Below, piece after piece: positions 45,296-54,038 of a stretch of DNA of 64,000 nt (position 1 is its first letter; each line of letters opens with the position of its first letter). The position numbers and the translations under genes were made by a program. The stretch is from Spirochaetota bacterium. GTDB taxonomy: Bacteria > Spirochaetota > UBA4802 > JAFGJZ01. The DNA lies in assembly GCA_016934935.1 (NCBI GenBank), contig JAFGRW010000054.1, positions 81,900-145,899 on the forward strand, written 5' to 3'. A model generated the notes under the pieces. It saw nothing but the letters and a program-made list of their open reading frames with translations. It did not search any database and was not told where the DNA came from.

Positions 45296-45646
45296 TCATA
45301 TATTAAGACTATCTGCTAAATTGCTAAAATATGGTAAAAATATTTTTTTATTTAAACAAGTCAAAATAATTGCAATCAAAGAAAAAAACAGATAAGATGT
45401 TAACAAAATGTATTGCAAAGTACTTATTATAAAAAAAACAAAAATATAAGTAGATGGTGTAAAAAAATCAATAAATGTCAGTATAACAGATATTAAAATA
45501 ACAGAACATGATATTAAAAGAGATACTTTCGCATTTTTTTGATCTATTACAGAGCCTCTTTTCAAGTAAAGAGGAAAAAGCCAGCCAATAAACGGAAAAA
45601 AGGCTAAGGCAGAAAAAAGTTTTGCAACAGAAAAAAATGATGTCAT
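45296..45646 (-). CDS. Small polytopic membrane protein
   Basis: A 116-residue protein with about four TM segments (SALAFFPFIGWLFPLY, VSLLISCSVILISVIL and two more near the end). It faintly resembles DUF4870-type proteins (FFPFIGWLFPLY then a polar turn). I chose the ATG at 45646 because the longer track frame (45799) reads through tRNA-Ser. The gene lies between tRNA-Arg and tRNA-Ser, on the same strand, so it may share the tRNA transcript. Function unknown. Confidence 0.6.
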   Translation of the reverse strand: MTSFFSVAKLFSALAFFPFIGWLFPLYLKRGSVIDQKNAKVSLLISCSVILISVILTFIDFFTPSTYIFVFFIISTLQYILLTSYLFFSLIAIILTCLNKKIFLPYFSNLADSLNI

Positions 45647-45665
45647 TTCATAATCCGTTTTTATT

Positions 45666-45750
45666 CGGAGAGAGAGGGATTCGAACCCTCGGAACCTTTC
45701 AGTTCCACGATTTAGCAAACCGCTCCCTTCGGCCACTCGGGCATCTCTCC
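45666..45750 (-). tRNA. tRNA-Ser (GCT)
   Basis: An 85-base type II tRNA with acceptor GGAGAGA/TCTCTCC and a long variable arm (GGAACTGAAAGGTTCC). The anticodon loop TTGCTAA gives GCU. Discriminator is G. CCA is not encoded. Confidence 0.94.
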
Positions 45751-45759
45751 GTAAAAATT

Positions 45760-45842
45760 CGGAAGGTGAGAGATTCGAACTCTCGGAACTTGCGTTCAAC
45801 GGTTTTCAAGACCGTCACCATCGACCACTCGGACAACCTTCC
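45760..45842 (-). tRNA. tRNA-Ser (TGA)
   Basis: A type II tRNA with acceptor GGAAGGT/ACCTTCC and a long variable arm (TTGAACGCAAG region). The anticodon loop CTTGAAA, between ACGGT and ACCGT, gives UGA. Discriminator is G. It is first in the Ser-Ser-Arg tRNA run. Confidence 0.94.
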
Positions 45843-45855
45843 GAAAGCGAATCTA

Positions 45856-45878
45856 ATTATACCCGCATGCTTGTCAAT
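45856..45878 (-). promoter_or_regulatory. Predicted promoter of the Ser-Ser-Arg tRNA run
   Basis: On the minus strand a perfect TATAAT (complement of 45856-45861) lies 14 bases before the tRNA-Ser(TGA) 5' end. TTGACA is also present but only 10 bases upstream of it, too close for a normal -35. The -10 box alone is the reason for the call. Confidence 0.45.
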
Positions 45879-45901
45879 AAAAAAAGGCAAAAAAAATATT
45901 T

Positions 45902-46600
45902 TTAAAGTGATCGTACAGCAGAAACACAGATACGTGACGTAATATCGGTTTTATAGGTTAGGTATCCAAAGAAAGAGAGCCATCGGATAATGCTGAAATC
46001 GAAAAATGAAAAAAACATAAGCTCATTTCGGTAGTTTAGATCTGTAGAAACCATATAATCGATCGCAATACTGTCTACAAAGAATGTTCTTTGTTTGCAA
46101 TTAATAATTTTTTTGATAGTTGATCGATTATTTTGCATGTGTGCAGCTATTGAGGGCATTGAAGGAAAAAATTGTGACCAAGAACATTTGTTCCAGAAAG
46201 AATCAAAAAGCGTACCGTTTAACGTCTCTTTATTAAAATCCTCAATGTGATATTGATTATTAATATATTTAATAACTCCGGATTGTTTAAGCATAATAAG
46301 CATTTGAAGAATATGGACTCTAAAAAAATCTTGTTCGATGCCCGAGTTATCAAAAAAATATTTTGAGTGTGACATAACAATATAATCAACAAAATCTTTA
46401 GATGTAGTCCCGTCTGCATTGCATGATGGATTGTGAGTTTTGATTTCGTCTATCAGCAAATATGCCATTTGGCAGGCTGTTGTGAGCTGTTTGTGGCCGT
46501 GTACGAGAGTATGATTGTTAAAAAATATATTTTTGCAGGATAATCTGTCCTCTTTGATAAATTGCAAACTTTTCTGTCGGTTGTATGGTTGTTGTTGCAT
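45902..46600 (-). CDS. Unknown protein with possible winged-helix part
   Basis: A 232-residue protein I do not recognise. It is rich in His, Asn, Phe and Tyr. Residues 40-120 are helical ('QMAYLLIDEIKTH', 'VHILQMLIMLKQSGVIKY') and could form a winged-helix-like fold; the C-terminal part is aromatic with 'FFSFFDFSIIRWLSFFGYLT'. There is no signal peptide. AAGGAG lies 12 bases before the ATG, a long gap. A perfect 10-bp hairpin stands in the leader. Confidence 0.5.
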   Translation of the reverse strand: MQQQPYNRQKSLQFIKEDRLSCKNIFFNNHTLVHGHKQLTTACQMAYLLIDEIKTHNPSCNADGTTSKDFVDYIVMSHSKYFFDNSGIEQDFFRVHILQMLIMLKQSGVIKYINNQYHIEDFNKETLNGTLFDSFWNKCSWSQFFPSMPSIAAHMQNNRSTIKKIINCKQRTFFVDSIAIDYMVSTDLNYRNELMFFSFFDFSIIRWLSFFGYLTYKTDITSRICVSAVRSL

Positions 46601-46642
46601 TAGGACAGGTTTCTCCTTAAAAAAAAGTCAGATTAATTGGAA

Positions 46643-46666
46643 CAACATCTCCAGTGGGAGATGTTG
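46643..46666 (-). promoter_or_regulatory. Leader hairpin of the unknown gene
   Basis: CAACATCTCC (46643-46652) pairs with GGAGATGTTG (46657-46666) around a 4-base loop. On the minus strand it lies 43-66 bases before the ATG, and a T7 run follows it within the leader. It could be an attenuator or a protein-binding site. Confidence 0.4.
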
Positions 46667-46770
46667 ATATAGGTTCTGTAAGCGATAAAACACATATCTA
46701 TTAAAATTAATTTAAAGTCAATAAGAAAAAAAAATTTTAAAAAAAATTCTTTTATTTAGTTATATATGAT

Positions 46771-47436
46771 ATGAAAGAAAAAAAAATTTATCCAATTCAA
46801 AAATGTAAAAACGGACATAATGTCCGGGACTTATCAGATGTTGAGCTATTATCGATAGCGATAGGCGCCGGTTGTAAGGGTGAATCTGTATATTCAATAG
46901 CATCACGTATATATTACGAGCTATCAGGGCTTAGAGGAATATATGGAGCAGGTGTACACAAGCTTTCTCAAATAAAAGGACTAGGAGAGATAAAATCGAT
47001 TCGTATTCTTTCGGCTCTTGAAATGGGACGTCGTATTGTATCAAGGGAGGTTGAGACTCAAGAGTTGAATAATCCGGAGCGTGTATGGAGAAATGTGCTT
47101 TCTGATATTACCGGGCTTGATCACGAAATATTTATAGTTATAGTTCTAAACAGTAAAAACAGGATACTTAAAAAAAGTATTGTCAGTTGTGGAACTGTAT
47201 CTGAAACAATCGTGCATCCCAGAGAAGTTTTTAGAGCTGCAATAAAAGAAAACGGGTCATCAATTATTATATGTCATAATCATCCGTCTGGTAATCTTGA
47301 GCCTTCTAAAAATGACATAAACATTACTGAGAGACTAGTTAAAGCATCCAAAATTATTGGAATTGATATTCTTGACCATCTTATTGTTACGGAAGAGAGC
47401 TATTGCAGTCTTCGTGAAACCGGTTATATCGATTAG
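46771..47436 (+). CDS. radC: RadC/JAB-domain DNA repair-like protein
   Basis: A 221-residue RadC (UPF0758) protein. The N-terminal helix-hairpin-helix reads LSQIKGLGEIKSIRI, and the C-terminal MPN/JAB metal site IICHNHPSGNLEPSKNDI is complete (HxHxSGxxxxSxxD). The exact biochemical role of RadC is unsettled despite the historical repair name. The gene is monocistronic, with a hairpin overlapping its stop. No clear ribosome-binding site precedes the ATG. It is not beside integrases or restriction systems, unlike many mobile radC copies. Confidence 0.93.
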   Translation: MKEKKIYPIQKCKNGHNVRDLSDVELLSIAIGAGCKGESVYSIASRIYYELSGLRGIYGAGVHKLSQIKGLGEIKSIRILSALEMGRRIVSREVETQELNNPERVWRNVLSDITGLDHEIFIVIVLNSKNRILKKSIVSCGTVSETIVHPREVFRAAIKENGSSIIICHNHPSGNLEPSKNDINITERLVKASKIIGIDILDHLIVTEESYCSLRETGYID

Positions 47437-47447
47437 TATAACCGGTT
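47418..47447. terminator. Hairpin overlapping the radC stop
   Basis: AACCGGTTAT (47418-47427) pairs perfectly with ATAACCGGTT (47438-47447) around a 10-base loop that contains the radC stop codon. It lacks a good T run. It may end radC and, in reverse, the lysA transcript. Confidence 0.5.
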
Positions 47448-47499
47448 CTATTGATTATAGTGGAGAACTAAAAATAAACAAACATATTAATTGAAAAGT

Positions 47500-48747
47500 T
47501 TAGTTGGAGTCAAAATCCAAAGTAGCGAAATAGTCATCCAGAGTTTCAGCTCTGCGAATAAGCTTTACGCGTTTATCTTTTTGCATTAGCAGCTCTGCTG
47601 AACGAAGTTTTCCGTTGTAATTAAAACCCATAGCGTGTCCATGAGCTCCTGTATCGTGTATTACAACAATATCGCCTGTTTGAATTCGTGGAAGAGGGCG
47701 TTCAATTGCAAATTTATCATTGTTTTCGCATAGTGATCCGGCAATATCATAAACGTGGTCCTTTGGCTCACCTTCGCGTCCCATAACGGTAATATGGTGG
47801 TATGCTCCGTATAGTGCAGGTCGCATCAGATTGGCCATACAAGCGTCAATACCAATGTAATTGCGGTATATCTCTTTCTTGTGTATTGCTCGTGTAACCA
47901 GGTAACCGTATGGCCCAGTAATCATTCTTCCGTTTTCCATAAAAAGTTTAACGGGATTCATGGAGTTGTCGGTGATAAATTTACGGAAAAGATCCTTGAT
48001 TGATGAGGCGATATGTTCAAGATTAACGATCTTGTCTTCAGGTTTATATGGTATGCCAATACCCCCGCCAATATTTATAAATTCAATATTAATATCCAAC
48101 TCATTCTTAAGTTCTACACATAGCTCAAGAAGCATTTTTGCAGTTTCAGCAAAATATACCTCGTTTAGCTCGTTAGATGCAATCATGGTGTGAAGACCAA
48201 AACGTTTAACTCCTTTTTGTTTAAGCAAACTATAGCCTTCAAAAAGCTGGTCTCTTGTAAAGCCGTATTTTGATTCCTCAGGAGAACCAATTATAGAGTT
48301 GCCGTCTCTTAGTGGTCCAGGGTTATATCTGAAGCAGATAAGTTCTGGCAGTGATGCATGTTCTTCAAGAAAAGAAATATGTGAGATATCGTCAAGATTT
48401 ATTATTGCTCCAAGTTCGATAGCGTGTCTATATTCAGAGGCAGGGGTATTGTTAGATGAGAACATAATTTCTTCGCCCACAATACCGGCTTTTTCCGCAA
48501 GAATCAACTCGGGCAGAGAGCTGCAATCTGCTCCAAGACCACATGATTTTAGAAGCGCAAGAATATGATTATTAGGAGTGGCTTTTACTGCAAAAAATTC
48601 TTTAAAACCGTAAAAAGAACCAAAAATTCTGTTCAATTTAATTGCATTGGTTTTTATAGCTTCGGCATCGTAAATATGAAAAGGAGTGGGGTGCTTTTTG
48701 ATTATTTCTTCAATTTCCTGTTTATTGAAAGGGAGTGTTTTACTCAT
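47500..48747 (-). CDS. lysA: Diaminopimelate decarboxylase
   Basis: LysA makes lysine from meso-diaminopimelate with PLP. The 415-residue fold III enzyme has the PLP lysine motif FFAVKATPN, GGGIGIPY, the phosphate/catalytic site SLCENNDKF (with the active-site Cys) and the closing HDTGAHGHAMGFNYNG. The sequence around these resembles the clostridial/Bacteroidetes form. I chose the ATG at 48747, with AGGAAAA upstream, as the track start at 48792 lies inside lspA. It is the third gene of ileS-lspA-lysA. Confidence 0.92.
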   Translation of the reverse strand: MSKTLPFNKQEIEEIIKKHPTPFHIYDAEAIKTNAIKLNRIFGSFYGFKEFFAVKATPNNHILALLKSCGLGADCSSLPELILAEKAGIVGEEIMFSSNNTPASEYRHAIELGAIINLDDISHISFLEEHASLPELICFRYNPGPLRDGNSIIGSPEESKYGFTRDQLFEGYSLLKQKGVKRFGLHTMIASNELNEVYFAETAKMLLELCVELKNELDINIEFINIGGGIGIPYKPEDKIVNLEHIASSIKDLFRKFITDNSMNPVKLFMENGRMITGPYGYLVTRAIHKKEIYRNYIGIDACMANLMRPALYGAYHHITVMGREGEPKDHVYDIAGSLCENNDKFAIERPLPRIQTGDIVVIHDTGAHGHAMGFNYNGKLRSAELLMQKDKRVKLIRRAETLDDYFATLDFDSN

Positions 48748-48769
48748 TATTAATTTTCCTGTTGTTAAT

Positions 48770-49261
48770 TTATTGAAAGTTATTTTGTCCACTAATCATG
48801 AAAAAAACAGTAAGACCAAGAGCTCCAGTTACAATGGCCATATCTGCAATATTGAAGGCGGGCCACATAAAAAAATCTTCAAATCCTATGTAGATAAAGT
48901 CGACAACACCTGGTTTCCCGAGAGCACGATCCAGAATGTTCCCAATTGCTCCTGAAAAGACAAGACCCATTGAAAGGCTGAAAAGGGAATTTGAAAGGCG
49001 GTTGTGCACTGTTTCGATAATATAAAAAGCAAGAAGCACAAAAAAAACCACAATCGAAAGCATCAGAAAAATAAATTGATATCCTTGAGCAATACCAAAA
49101 ATACCACCTCGATTGTAAATTTTAATAATTTGGAAAAAACCACCCAAGAATTTTATCCGCTCGCCTTCAAGAAAATTCAGATCAACAAAATGCTTTGTGA
49201 TAAAATCTGCACAAAGTACAACCGCAAAAATTATCAACGCATAAACGTGATTTCTCATCAT
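48770..49261 (-). CDS. lspA: Lipoprotein signal peptidase
   Basis: LspA cleaves prolipoprotein signals in the inner membrane. The 163-residue protein has four TM helices and both catalytic Asp: D111 in GAIGNILDRALG and D140 in AFNIADMAIV. The substrate motif NRGGIFG replaces the more usual N.GAAFG. The protein agrees with the several lipoproteins predicted in this window. It sits directly downstream of ileS, as in E. coli. Confidence 0.94.
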   Translation of the reverse strand: MMRNHVYALIIFAVVLCADFITKHFVDLNFLEGERIKFLGGFFQIIKIYNRGGIFGIAQGYQFIFLMLSIVVFFVLLAFYIIETVHNRLSNSLFSLSMGLVFSGAIGNILDRALGKPGVVDFIYIGFEDFFMWPAFNIADMAIVTGALGLTVFFMISGQNNFQ

Positions 49262-49298
49262 TTTTCTCCAAAGTACGGTTTATTCAAAACTATATCTC

Positions 49299-52067
49299 TT
49301 AACAGCTTTTAATTACAGCTGTACATCTTGAACAAAGTTCAGGATGTTCGGCGTCTTCTCCAATATTTTCAAAGTAGTTCCAACATCTGACACATTTTTT
49401 ACCATCAAATCTTTCAATTTTTATCTTACAGCTATCCATTTCGTAAAAGTTACTGTCTTTATCTTGAGCAAGAGTTATCTTTGCAACCTGCAGGAAGCCT
49501 TGCATATCTTCTGCTTTTGCGTGTGCAATATTCTTGTCGTCATCCGAGTTCATTACAATAGTAACTGATGCTTCTTGAGATTTGGAGATTATTTTTTCGT
49601 TACGTGCACGTTCCAGTGCTTTGAGAAGATCTTTTTTGACTCTCACAATGACACCGAAACTCTGCTCTATTCCGCTATTGTTATATTCTTCGGGTAATGA
49701 ATAGTAGTTTTGTGTATGAATGCTTCCTTCTTTACCGATAAAGTCCCATATCTCTTCGCTTGTAAAAGCTAAAACAGGAGCAGAAAGGGTAAGCAATGTT
49801 TTAAATATTTCGTTTATTGCTGTTTGGGTAGACCTTCGTTTCTTTGCATTACGTTGTTCGATGTAAAGAATATCTTTTGATACATCGAAATATAGTGATG
49901 ATAACTCAACAGCACAAAAGTTGAGTATGCGTCTGTATACAAGATGAAATTCAAATTTTTCGTAAGAATTTATCACTTGCTGTTGAAGTTGGTAGAGTTT
50001 GAACAAAATCCATTTATCCATATCAGCGAGTTCTTTGTAGGGTACTGTATCTTTTTCTTCATTGAAATCTGAAAGGTTTCCAATAAGAAATTTGAATGAG
50101 TTACGTATTTTCCTGTAAGAGTCGGCAACCTGTTTGAGCATGTCGTGACCTATTTTAAGATCATTACGATAATCTTCAGATGTCACCCAGAGTCTCAGTA
50201 TATCCGCGCCATATTTCTTAATAATATCTTCAGGCGGTATTACATTGCCCATTGATTTACTCATTGCTTTGCCGTTTTCATCCAGTATGAATCCATGGGT
50301 CAAAACGGTATCGTATGGAGCTCTTCCCTTTAAAGCAAGGGCAGGCCATAGAGATGATTGAAACCAGCCACGATGCTGATCACTTCCTTCAAGATAAAGG
50401 TCAGCTGGCCAACGTAATCCTTCACGGTAAGGGCTCTCTAAAACGGCAAAGTGTGAGACTCCTGAATCGAACCAAACATCAAGTATGTCGTTTTCTTTTA
50501 CAAAGGAGGTGCTTCCGCATTTACATTTTGTTCCTTCCGGTATTAGCTCGTTAATATCTTTGGTATACCATATATCGATACCTTCTGATTTGGCAAGTGA
50601 CGAAAAATGCATAAGTGATTCGGTAGAAGTCATGTTTGCTCCACATTCAGTGCAGGAAAATGAAGGTATTGGCACCCCCCACGAACGTTGGCGTGATAAA
50701 CACCAGTCAGGGCGCTGTTCTACCATTGAACGGAACCTGGATTCTCCCCATGAAGGAACCCAGTTTGTGTCTTGAACTACCTTGGAAGCTTTTTTTCTCA
50801 GATCATGAGTGTCTATTCCCAGAAACCACTGTTCGGTTGCTCTAAAGATCAGAGGTTTTTTACAACGCCAGCAGTGAGGGTATGAGTGTTCTATCTGATT
50901 CTGCTCTATAAGTGTATTGTTGCCCTTGATTATTTCGATAACCTTGTCATTTGCATCCCAGACAAGAACACCTTTCATATCGGAATACTCATCAGTGAAT
51001 CGCCCTTGGTGGTCTACAGGACAGAAAACGTCCAGTCCGTGTTGTATGCCAATATGATAGTCTTCCGCGCCATGTCCCGGCGCAGTGTGAACAATACCAG
51101 TACCCTGTTCAAGAGTAACATGATGCCCAAAGATAACTTTCGATTCGCGTTTTATAAAAGGGTGGTGTACAACAAGTTTTTCTATTTGAGATCTGCTGAT
51201 ACTGAAAGATTCAGAATGTTTTTTGCCCGTAACAGATTCAAATTGTTCAATTAATCCATCGGCCAGTAAAAGAAACTCCTCTTTAAACTTGTAAAGTGAA
51301 TATGGGAAGTCAGGATGAAAACATACGGCAAGGTTCGCCGGTAAAGTCCATGGTGTAGTTGTCCATATAACTACATGGCACTTATCAGAGTTAACTCCTT
51401 CTATGCCGATGCTGGAAGCATCAATTGCAAATTTAACGAAGATGGATTTGGAAGTGTGCATCTCATATTCTACTTCCGCCTCGGCAAGAGCGGTTTCGCA
51501 GCTTGGGCACCAGTAGATTGGTTTTTTTCCTTTAAAGATATAGCCCTGTTCAAAAAGTTCAGCAAATTTCTGTGTTATTGTTGCTTCGTAATCTTTGGTC
51601 ATTGTCTTGTATGGATTTTTATAATCTGCAAAAACACCAAGTCTTTTGAATTCGTCCCGCTGGATGTTAATAAATTCGGTTGCGTAATCACGGCAAAGAT
51701 TACGGATTGCAATCTTTTCCATATCGCGGGCTTTATCTCCTAATTTTTGTGTTACCTTGAGTTCGATAGGAAGACCATGGCAATCCCAACCGGGAATATA
51801 GGGAGTTTTGAACCCCATCATGGTTTTGTGTTTGATTATTACGTCCTTTAATATTTTATTGAGGGCGTGCCCCATATGAATGTGTCCGTTTGCATAAGGA
51901 GGGCCATCGTGCAGAATGAAGAGCTTGTTGTCGGATCGTTCAGAAAGAATTTTGTTATAAATATCGGCTTTCGCCCATTTTTTTAATATTTCCGGTTCAC
52001 GTTGAGGCAGGTTCGCGCGCATCGGAAAGTCGGTTTCGGGTAAATTTACGGTTTTTGAATAATCCAT
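49299..52067 (-). CDS. ileS: Isoleucyl-tRNA synthetase
   Basis: IleS charges tRNA-Ile and edits valine. The 922-residue enzyme has the HIGH site PPYANGHIHMGHALNK, the editing domain (VVWTTTPWTLPANLAV), WFDSGVSH, KAMSKSMGN as KMSKS, and a C-terminal zinc finger (CVRCWNYF and CSRC). I chose the ATG at 52067, with GAGG five bases upstream; the track start at 52097 lacks a site. The C-terminal zinc finger is of the bacterial type linked with mupirocin-sensitive IleS1, but resistance cannot be judged. No T-box leader is visible upstream. Confidence 0.96.
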   Translation of the reverse strand: MDYSKTVNLPETDFPMRANLPQREPEILKKWAKADIYNKILSERSDNKLFILHDGPPYANGHIHMGHALNKILKDVIIKHKTMMGFKTPYIPGWDCHGLPIELKVTQKLGDKARDMEKIAIRNLCRDYATEFINIQRDEFKRLGVFADYKNPYKTMTKDYEATITQKFAELFEQGYIFKGKKPIYWCPSCETALAEAEVEYEMHTSKSIFVKFAIDASSIGIEGVNSDKCHVVIWTTTPWTLPANLAVCFHPDFPYSLYKFKEEFLLLADGLIEQFESVTGKKHSESFSISRSQIEKLVVHHPFIKRESKVIFGHHVTLEQGTGIVHTAPGHGAEDYHIGIQHGLDVFCPVDHQGRFTDEYSDMKGVLVWDANDKVIEIIKGNNTLIEQNQIEHSYPHCWRCKKPLIFRATEQWFLGIDTHDLRKKASKVVQDTNWVPSWGESRFRSMVEQRPDWCLSRQRSWGVPIPSFSCTECGANMTSTESLMHFSSLAKSEGIDIWYTKDINELIPEGTKCKCGSTSFVKENDILDVWFDSGVSHFAVLESPYREGLRWPADLYLEGSDQHRGWFQSSLWPALALKGRAPYDTVLTHGFILDENGKAMSKSMGNVIPPEDIIKKYGADILRLWVTSEDYRNDLKIGHDMLKQVADSYRKIRNSFKFLIGNLSDFNEEKDTVPYKELADMDKWILFKLYQLQQQVINSYEKFEFHLVYRRILNFCAVELSSLYFDVSKDILYIEQRNAKKRRSTQTAINEIFKTLLTLSAPVLAFTSEEIWDFIGKEGSIHTQNYYSLPEEYNNSGIEQSFGVIVRVKKDLLKALERARNEKIISKSQEASVTIVMNSDDDKNIAHAKAEDMQGFLQVAKITLAQDKDSNFYEMDSCKIKIERFDGKKCVRCWNYFENIGEDAEHPELCSRCTAVIKSC

Positions 52068-52238
52068 ATGAGCCTCACATTCTGTTAAAGTTTGCATTAA
52101 AAACTTTTCTACAGGTGTTATTTGTCAACCAGTTTTTATGAGTCGCCGTCATTGAAAATTTTTTCAGGTAGTAAATATATGAAGACTATTATTGCCTGTT
52201 TTTTCCTGTTTAGGTAAGAATGAAAGGATTTATAATAG

Positions 52239-52304
52239 GGAACTTCGAAAAATTACTATGTTCCAGAGGGCAACCTAGTTGAAAAGTAAATTCTAGAGGT
52301 TGCC
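52239..52304 (+). repeat. Dispersed inverted-repeat element, copy B
   Basis: A 66-bp minimal copy in the ileS/SpoU divergent gap. It starts GGAACTTCGAAAAATTACTA and ends in a sequence whose complement reads GGCAACCTCTAGAATTTACT, so its ends are imperfect inverted repeats (17 matches in 24 when AATAG is included). Both flanks are AATAG. The left 38 bases match copy C closely (CCAGAGGGCA); the whole centre of C is missing. Confidence 0.8.
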
Positions 52305-52368
52305 AATAGTTGAAATTGAATTATCAAGGCGACACGTATAAAGTGTCAGCATAAAAAGGAATTGATTA

Positions 52369-52890
52369 ATGAGAAAACTAAGACATGATGAAATAGTAGC
52401 ATTTCAGAAAATTCAGTCTGATAAAAATAGGCGATTTCCTGTTTCTGCTGTTTTGGAGAACATCCGCAGTTTGCATAATGTAGGTTCCATGTTCCGTACG
52501 GCTGATGGCGCAGGATTAAACAAACTTTATCTTTGCGGTTTTACTGGAGCTCCGCCTCGTCCTGAAATTGAGAAAAGTGCTTTGGGAAGCACTGATTATG
52601 TAAACTGGGAACGGCAAGAGGAGACATTAACTTTGATACGGCAACTTAAATCCATGGGTGAACAGATTGTTGTATTTGAACATTGTGAACAGGCGAAGAG
52701 TTATAATCGGATCGAGTACCGATACCCCTGTGTGCTTGTTTTCGGAAACGAAGTGAATGGAGTATCGTCTGAAGTATGCGCTTTGGCGGACGAGACTGTG
52801 CTTATTCCAATGTATGGCAGTAAACAGTCGCTTAATGTTTCAGTATCGTTTGGTATAGGAGTTTACAATGCTATCGCATCTTTGTCCTGA
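52369..52890 (+). CDS. SpoU-family RNA methyltransferase
   Basis: A 173-residue SPOUT methyltransferase, probably a 2'-O-ribose methylase of tRNA or rRNA. The three motifs are present: NVGSMFRTADGAG, VLVFGNEVNGVS and IPMYGSKQSLNVSVS with the conserved Asn. It lacks the N-terminal substrate-binding domain of TrmH or RlmB and is close to the short TrmH-like group. AAGGAATTGATTA gives a moderate start. The stop codon is directly joined to repeat copy E. The exact RNA target is unknown. Confidence 0.9.
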   Translation: MRKLRHDEIVAFQKIQSDKNRRFPVSAVLENIRSLHNVGSMFRTADGAGLNKLYLCGFTGAPPRPEIEKSALGSTDYVNWERQEETLTLIRQLKSMGEQIVVFEHCEQAKSYNRIEYRYPCVLVFGNEVNGVSSEVCALADETVLIPMYGSKQSLNVSVSFGIGVYNAIASLS

Positions 52891-53106
52891 TTTCTGGAGC
52901 GGCTATGCCGTTTAAAATATAATAAAAAATTTTTTCGTATTCCCCGTGGGGTTTTTAGCTTGTGCTAAAAGCTTATTGTTCTGATAAGAGCAACCTGCAA
53001 GGACAAGTCCCGCTGCTCACTCGTCCAGCACCACTTTGGAAACACAAAGTGGTGCTGGACTGCTCGCATATGCGCCTGGTTATAACGTTAATTATTAGAG
53101 ATTATC
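52890..53106 (+). repeat. Dispersed inverted-repeat element, copy E (long form)
   Basis: A 217-bp copy that begins directly at the SpoU stop. Its left terminal repeat is eroded: it starts at ATTTCTGGAGCGGCTATG, which matches an inner part of copy A. The centre shares about 60 bp with copy C, including the TTGTTCT/AGAGCAA hairpin and CCTGCAAGG.CAAGT. A unique insertion with a perfect 16-bp stem follows. The right end GTTAATTATTAGAGATTATC, then AATAG, matches the right end of copy C. Confidence 0.8.
53023..53060. repeat. Perfect 16-bp hairpin inside copy E
   Basis: GTCCAGCACCACTTTG (53023-53038) is fully complementary to CAAAGTGGTGCTGGAC (53045-53060), with a 6-base loop. It is more GC-rich than its surroundings and absent from the other copies. 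No T tract follows. It could be a nested palindromic unit. Confidence 0.9.
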
Positions 53107-53125
53107 AATAGACAATTTACCGAAT

Positions 53126-54019
53126 TTAGAATCTTTTTGCACGTTGATGGCAATATGGATACTTGCCATTTTTTTCGTAATATCGTCTATGGTAATCTTC
53201 GGCAGGATAAAAATCTTTGGCAGGAAGTATACTGGTAATCGCGTCTATTCCATTGTTTCTTAATATATTAATTAAGGTTTCGGCAACGACTTTTTGTTTA
53301 TCATCAGTATAAAAAATTGCAGACATGTATTGCTCGCCAATGTCTGGCCCCTGACCATCTTTTTGTGAGGGGTCGTGTATCTCAAAAAAAAGCTCTGCAA
53401 GTTTATTGTAGCTGATTTTTGATGGGTCGTATATGATTTCGACTGCTTCAACATGCCCTGTTTTACCCGAACAAACCTCTTCGTAGGTGGGTTTATCTGT
53501 TTTGCCACCTGTGTATCCCGGCATTGTCGAAACAACACCTTCAATATTCAGGAAATGGTATTCAATGCCCCAAAAACAGCCACCTGCAAAGATCGCCCTC
53601 TCGTAATTCTTGCTGGAATCAGATGTTTTTCCTTTAGTTATTGCCAGATTGTTATCACTTATCTCTTTCAGTGGAATAAACTTCATGGATATTGAATTTA
53701 CACAATGCCTTACGTTTTTGCTGGTAAAGCCCTCCCCTTTAAAGATATGTCCAAGATGCCCACCGCAATTAGCACATACTATTTCAGTTCGCATGCCATC
53801 TTTGTCAGCAATTTCCTGGACTGCGCCTTCTATTTGATCGTCAAAGGAGGGCCAGCCACAGTCTGATTTGAATTTTGCCGTTGATTGGTATAATGGATTA
53901 TCACATTGTTTGCAAACATATATTCCTGGTTCATTAAGATATGTATATTCACCTGTAAACGGAGGCTCTGTTCCTTTTCCAATTATAACATACTTTTCAG
54001 CTTCGGTCAGTTTTTTCAT
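53126..54019 (-). CDS. msrBA: Peptide methionine sulfoxide reductase, MsrB-MsrA fusion
   Basis: The 297-residue protein repairs both methionine sulfoxide stereoisomers. Residues 1-125 are MsrB: zinc cysteines C36, C39, C82 and C85, the CGWPSF loop, and catalytic C106 in RHCVNSISMKF. Residues 140-297 are MsrA with the GCFWG active site (C148), PGYTGG, and YHRRYYEKNG. The B-A order is found in several spirochaetes and oral bacteria. There is no thioredoxin domain and no signal peptide, so it is cytoplasmic. I chose the ATG at 54019. Pieces of the dispersed repeat lie on both sides. Confidence 0.95.
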   Translation of the reverse strand: MKKLTEAEKYVIIGKGTEPPFTGEYTYLNEPGIYVCKQCDNPLYQSTAKFKSDCGWPSFDDQIEGAVQEIADKDGMRTEIVCANCGGHLGHIFKGEGFTSKNVRHCVNSISMKFIPLKEISDNNLAITKGKTSDSSKNYERAIFAGGCFWGIEYHFLNIEGVVSTMPGYTGGKTDKPTYEEVCSGKTGHVEAVEIIYDPSKISYNKLAELFFEIHDPSQKDGQGPDIGEQYMSAIFYTDDKQKVVAETLINILRNNGIDAITSILPAKDFYPAEDYHRRYYEKNGKYPYCHQRAKRF

Positions 54020-54038
54020 TTTGTACATCCCTTTAAGC

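Noticed and set aside
45647-45799. N-terminal extension of the small membrane protein through tRNA-Ser
   Set aside because: The frame is the translated tRNA gene. The hydrophobic protein starts naturally at 45646.
52068-52368. T-box riboswitch upstream of ileS
   Set aside because: No specifier loop or T-box consensus was seen on the minus strand; part of the gap is repeat copy B.
53023-53060. The 16-bp hairpin as a rho-independent terminator for the SpoU gene
   Set aside because: No T tract follows, it lies about 130 bases from the stop and is inside a repeat copy.
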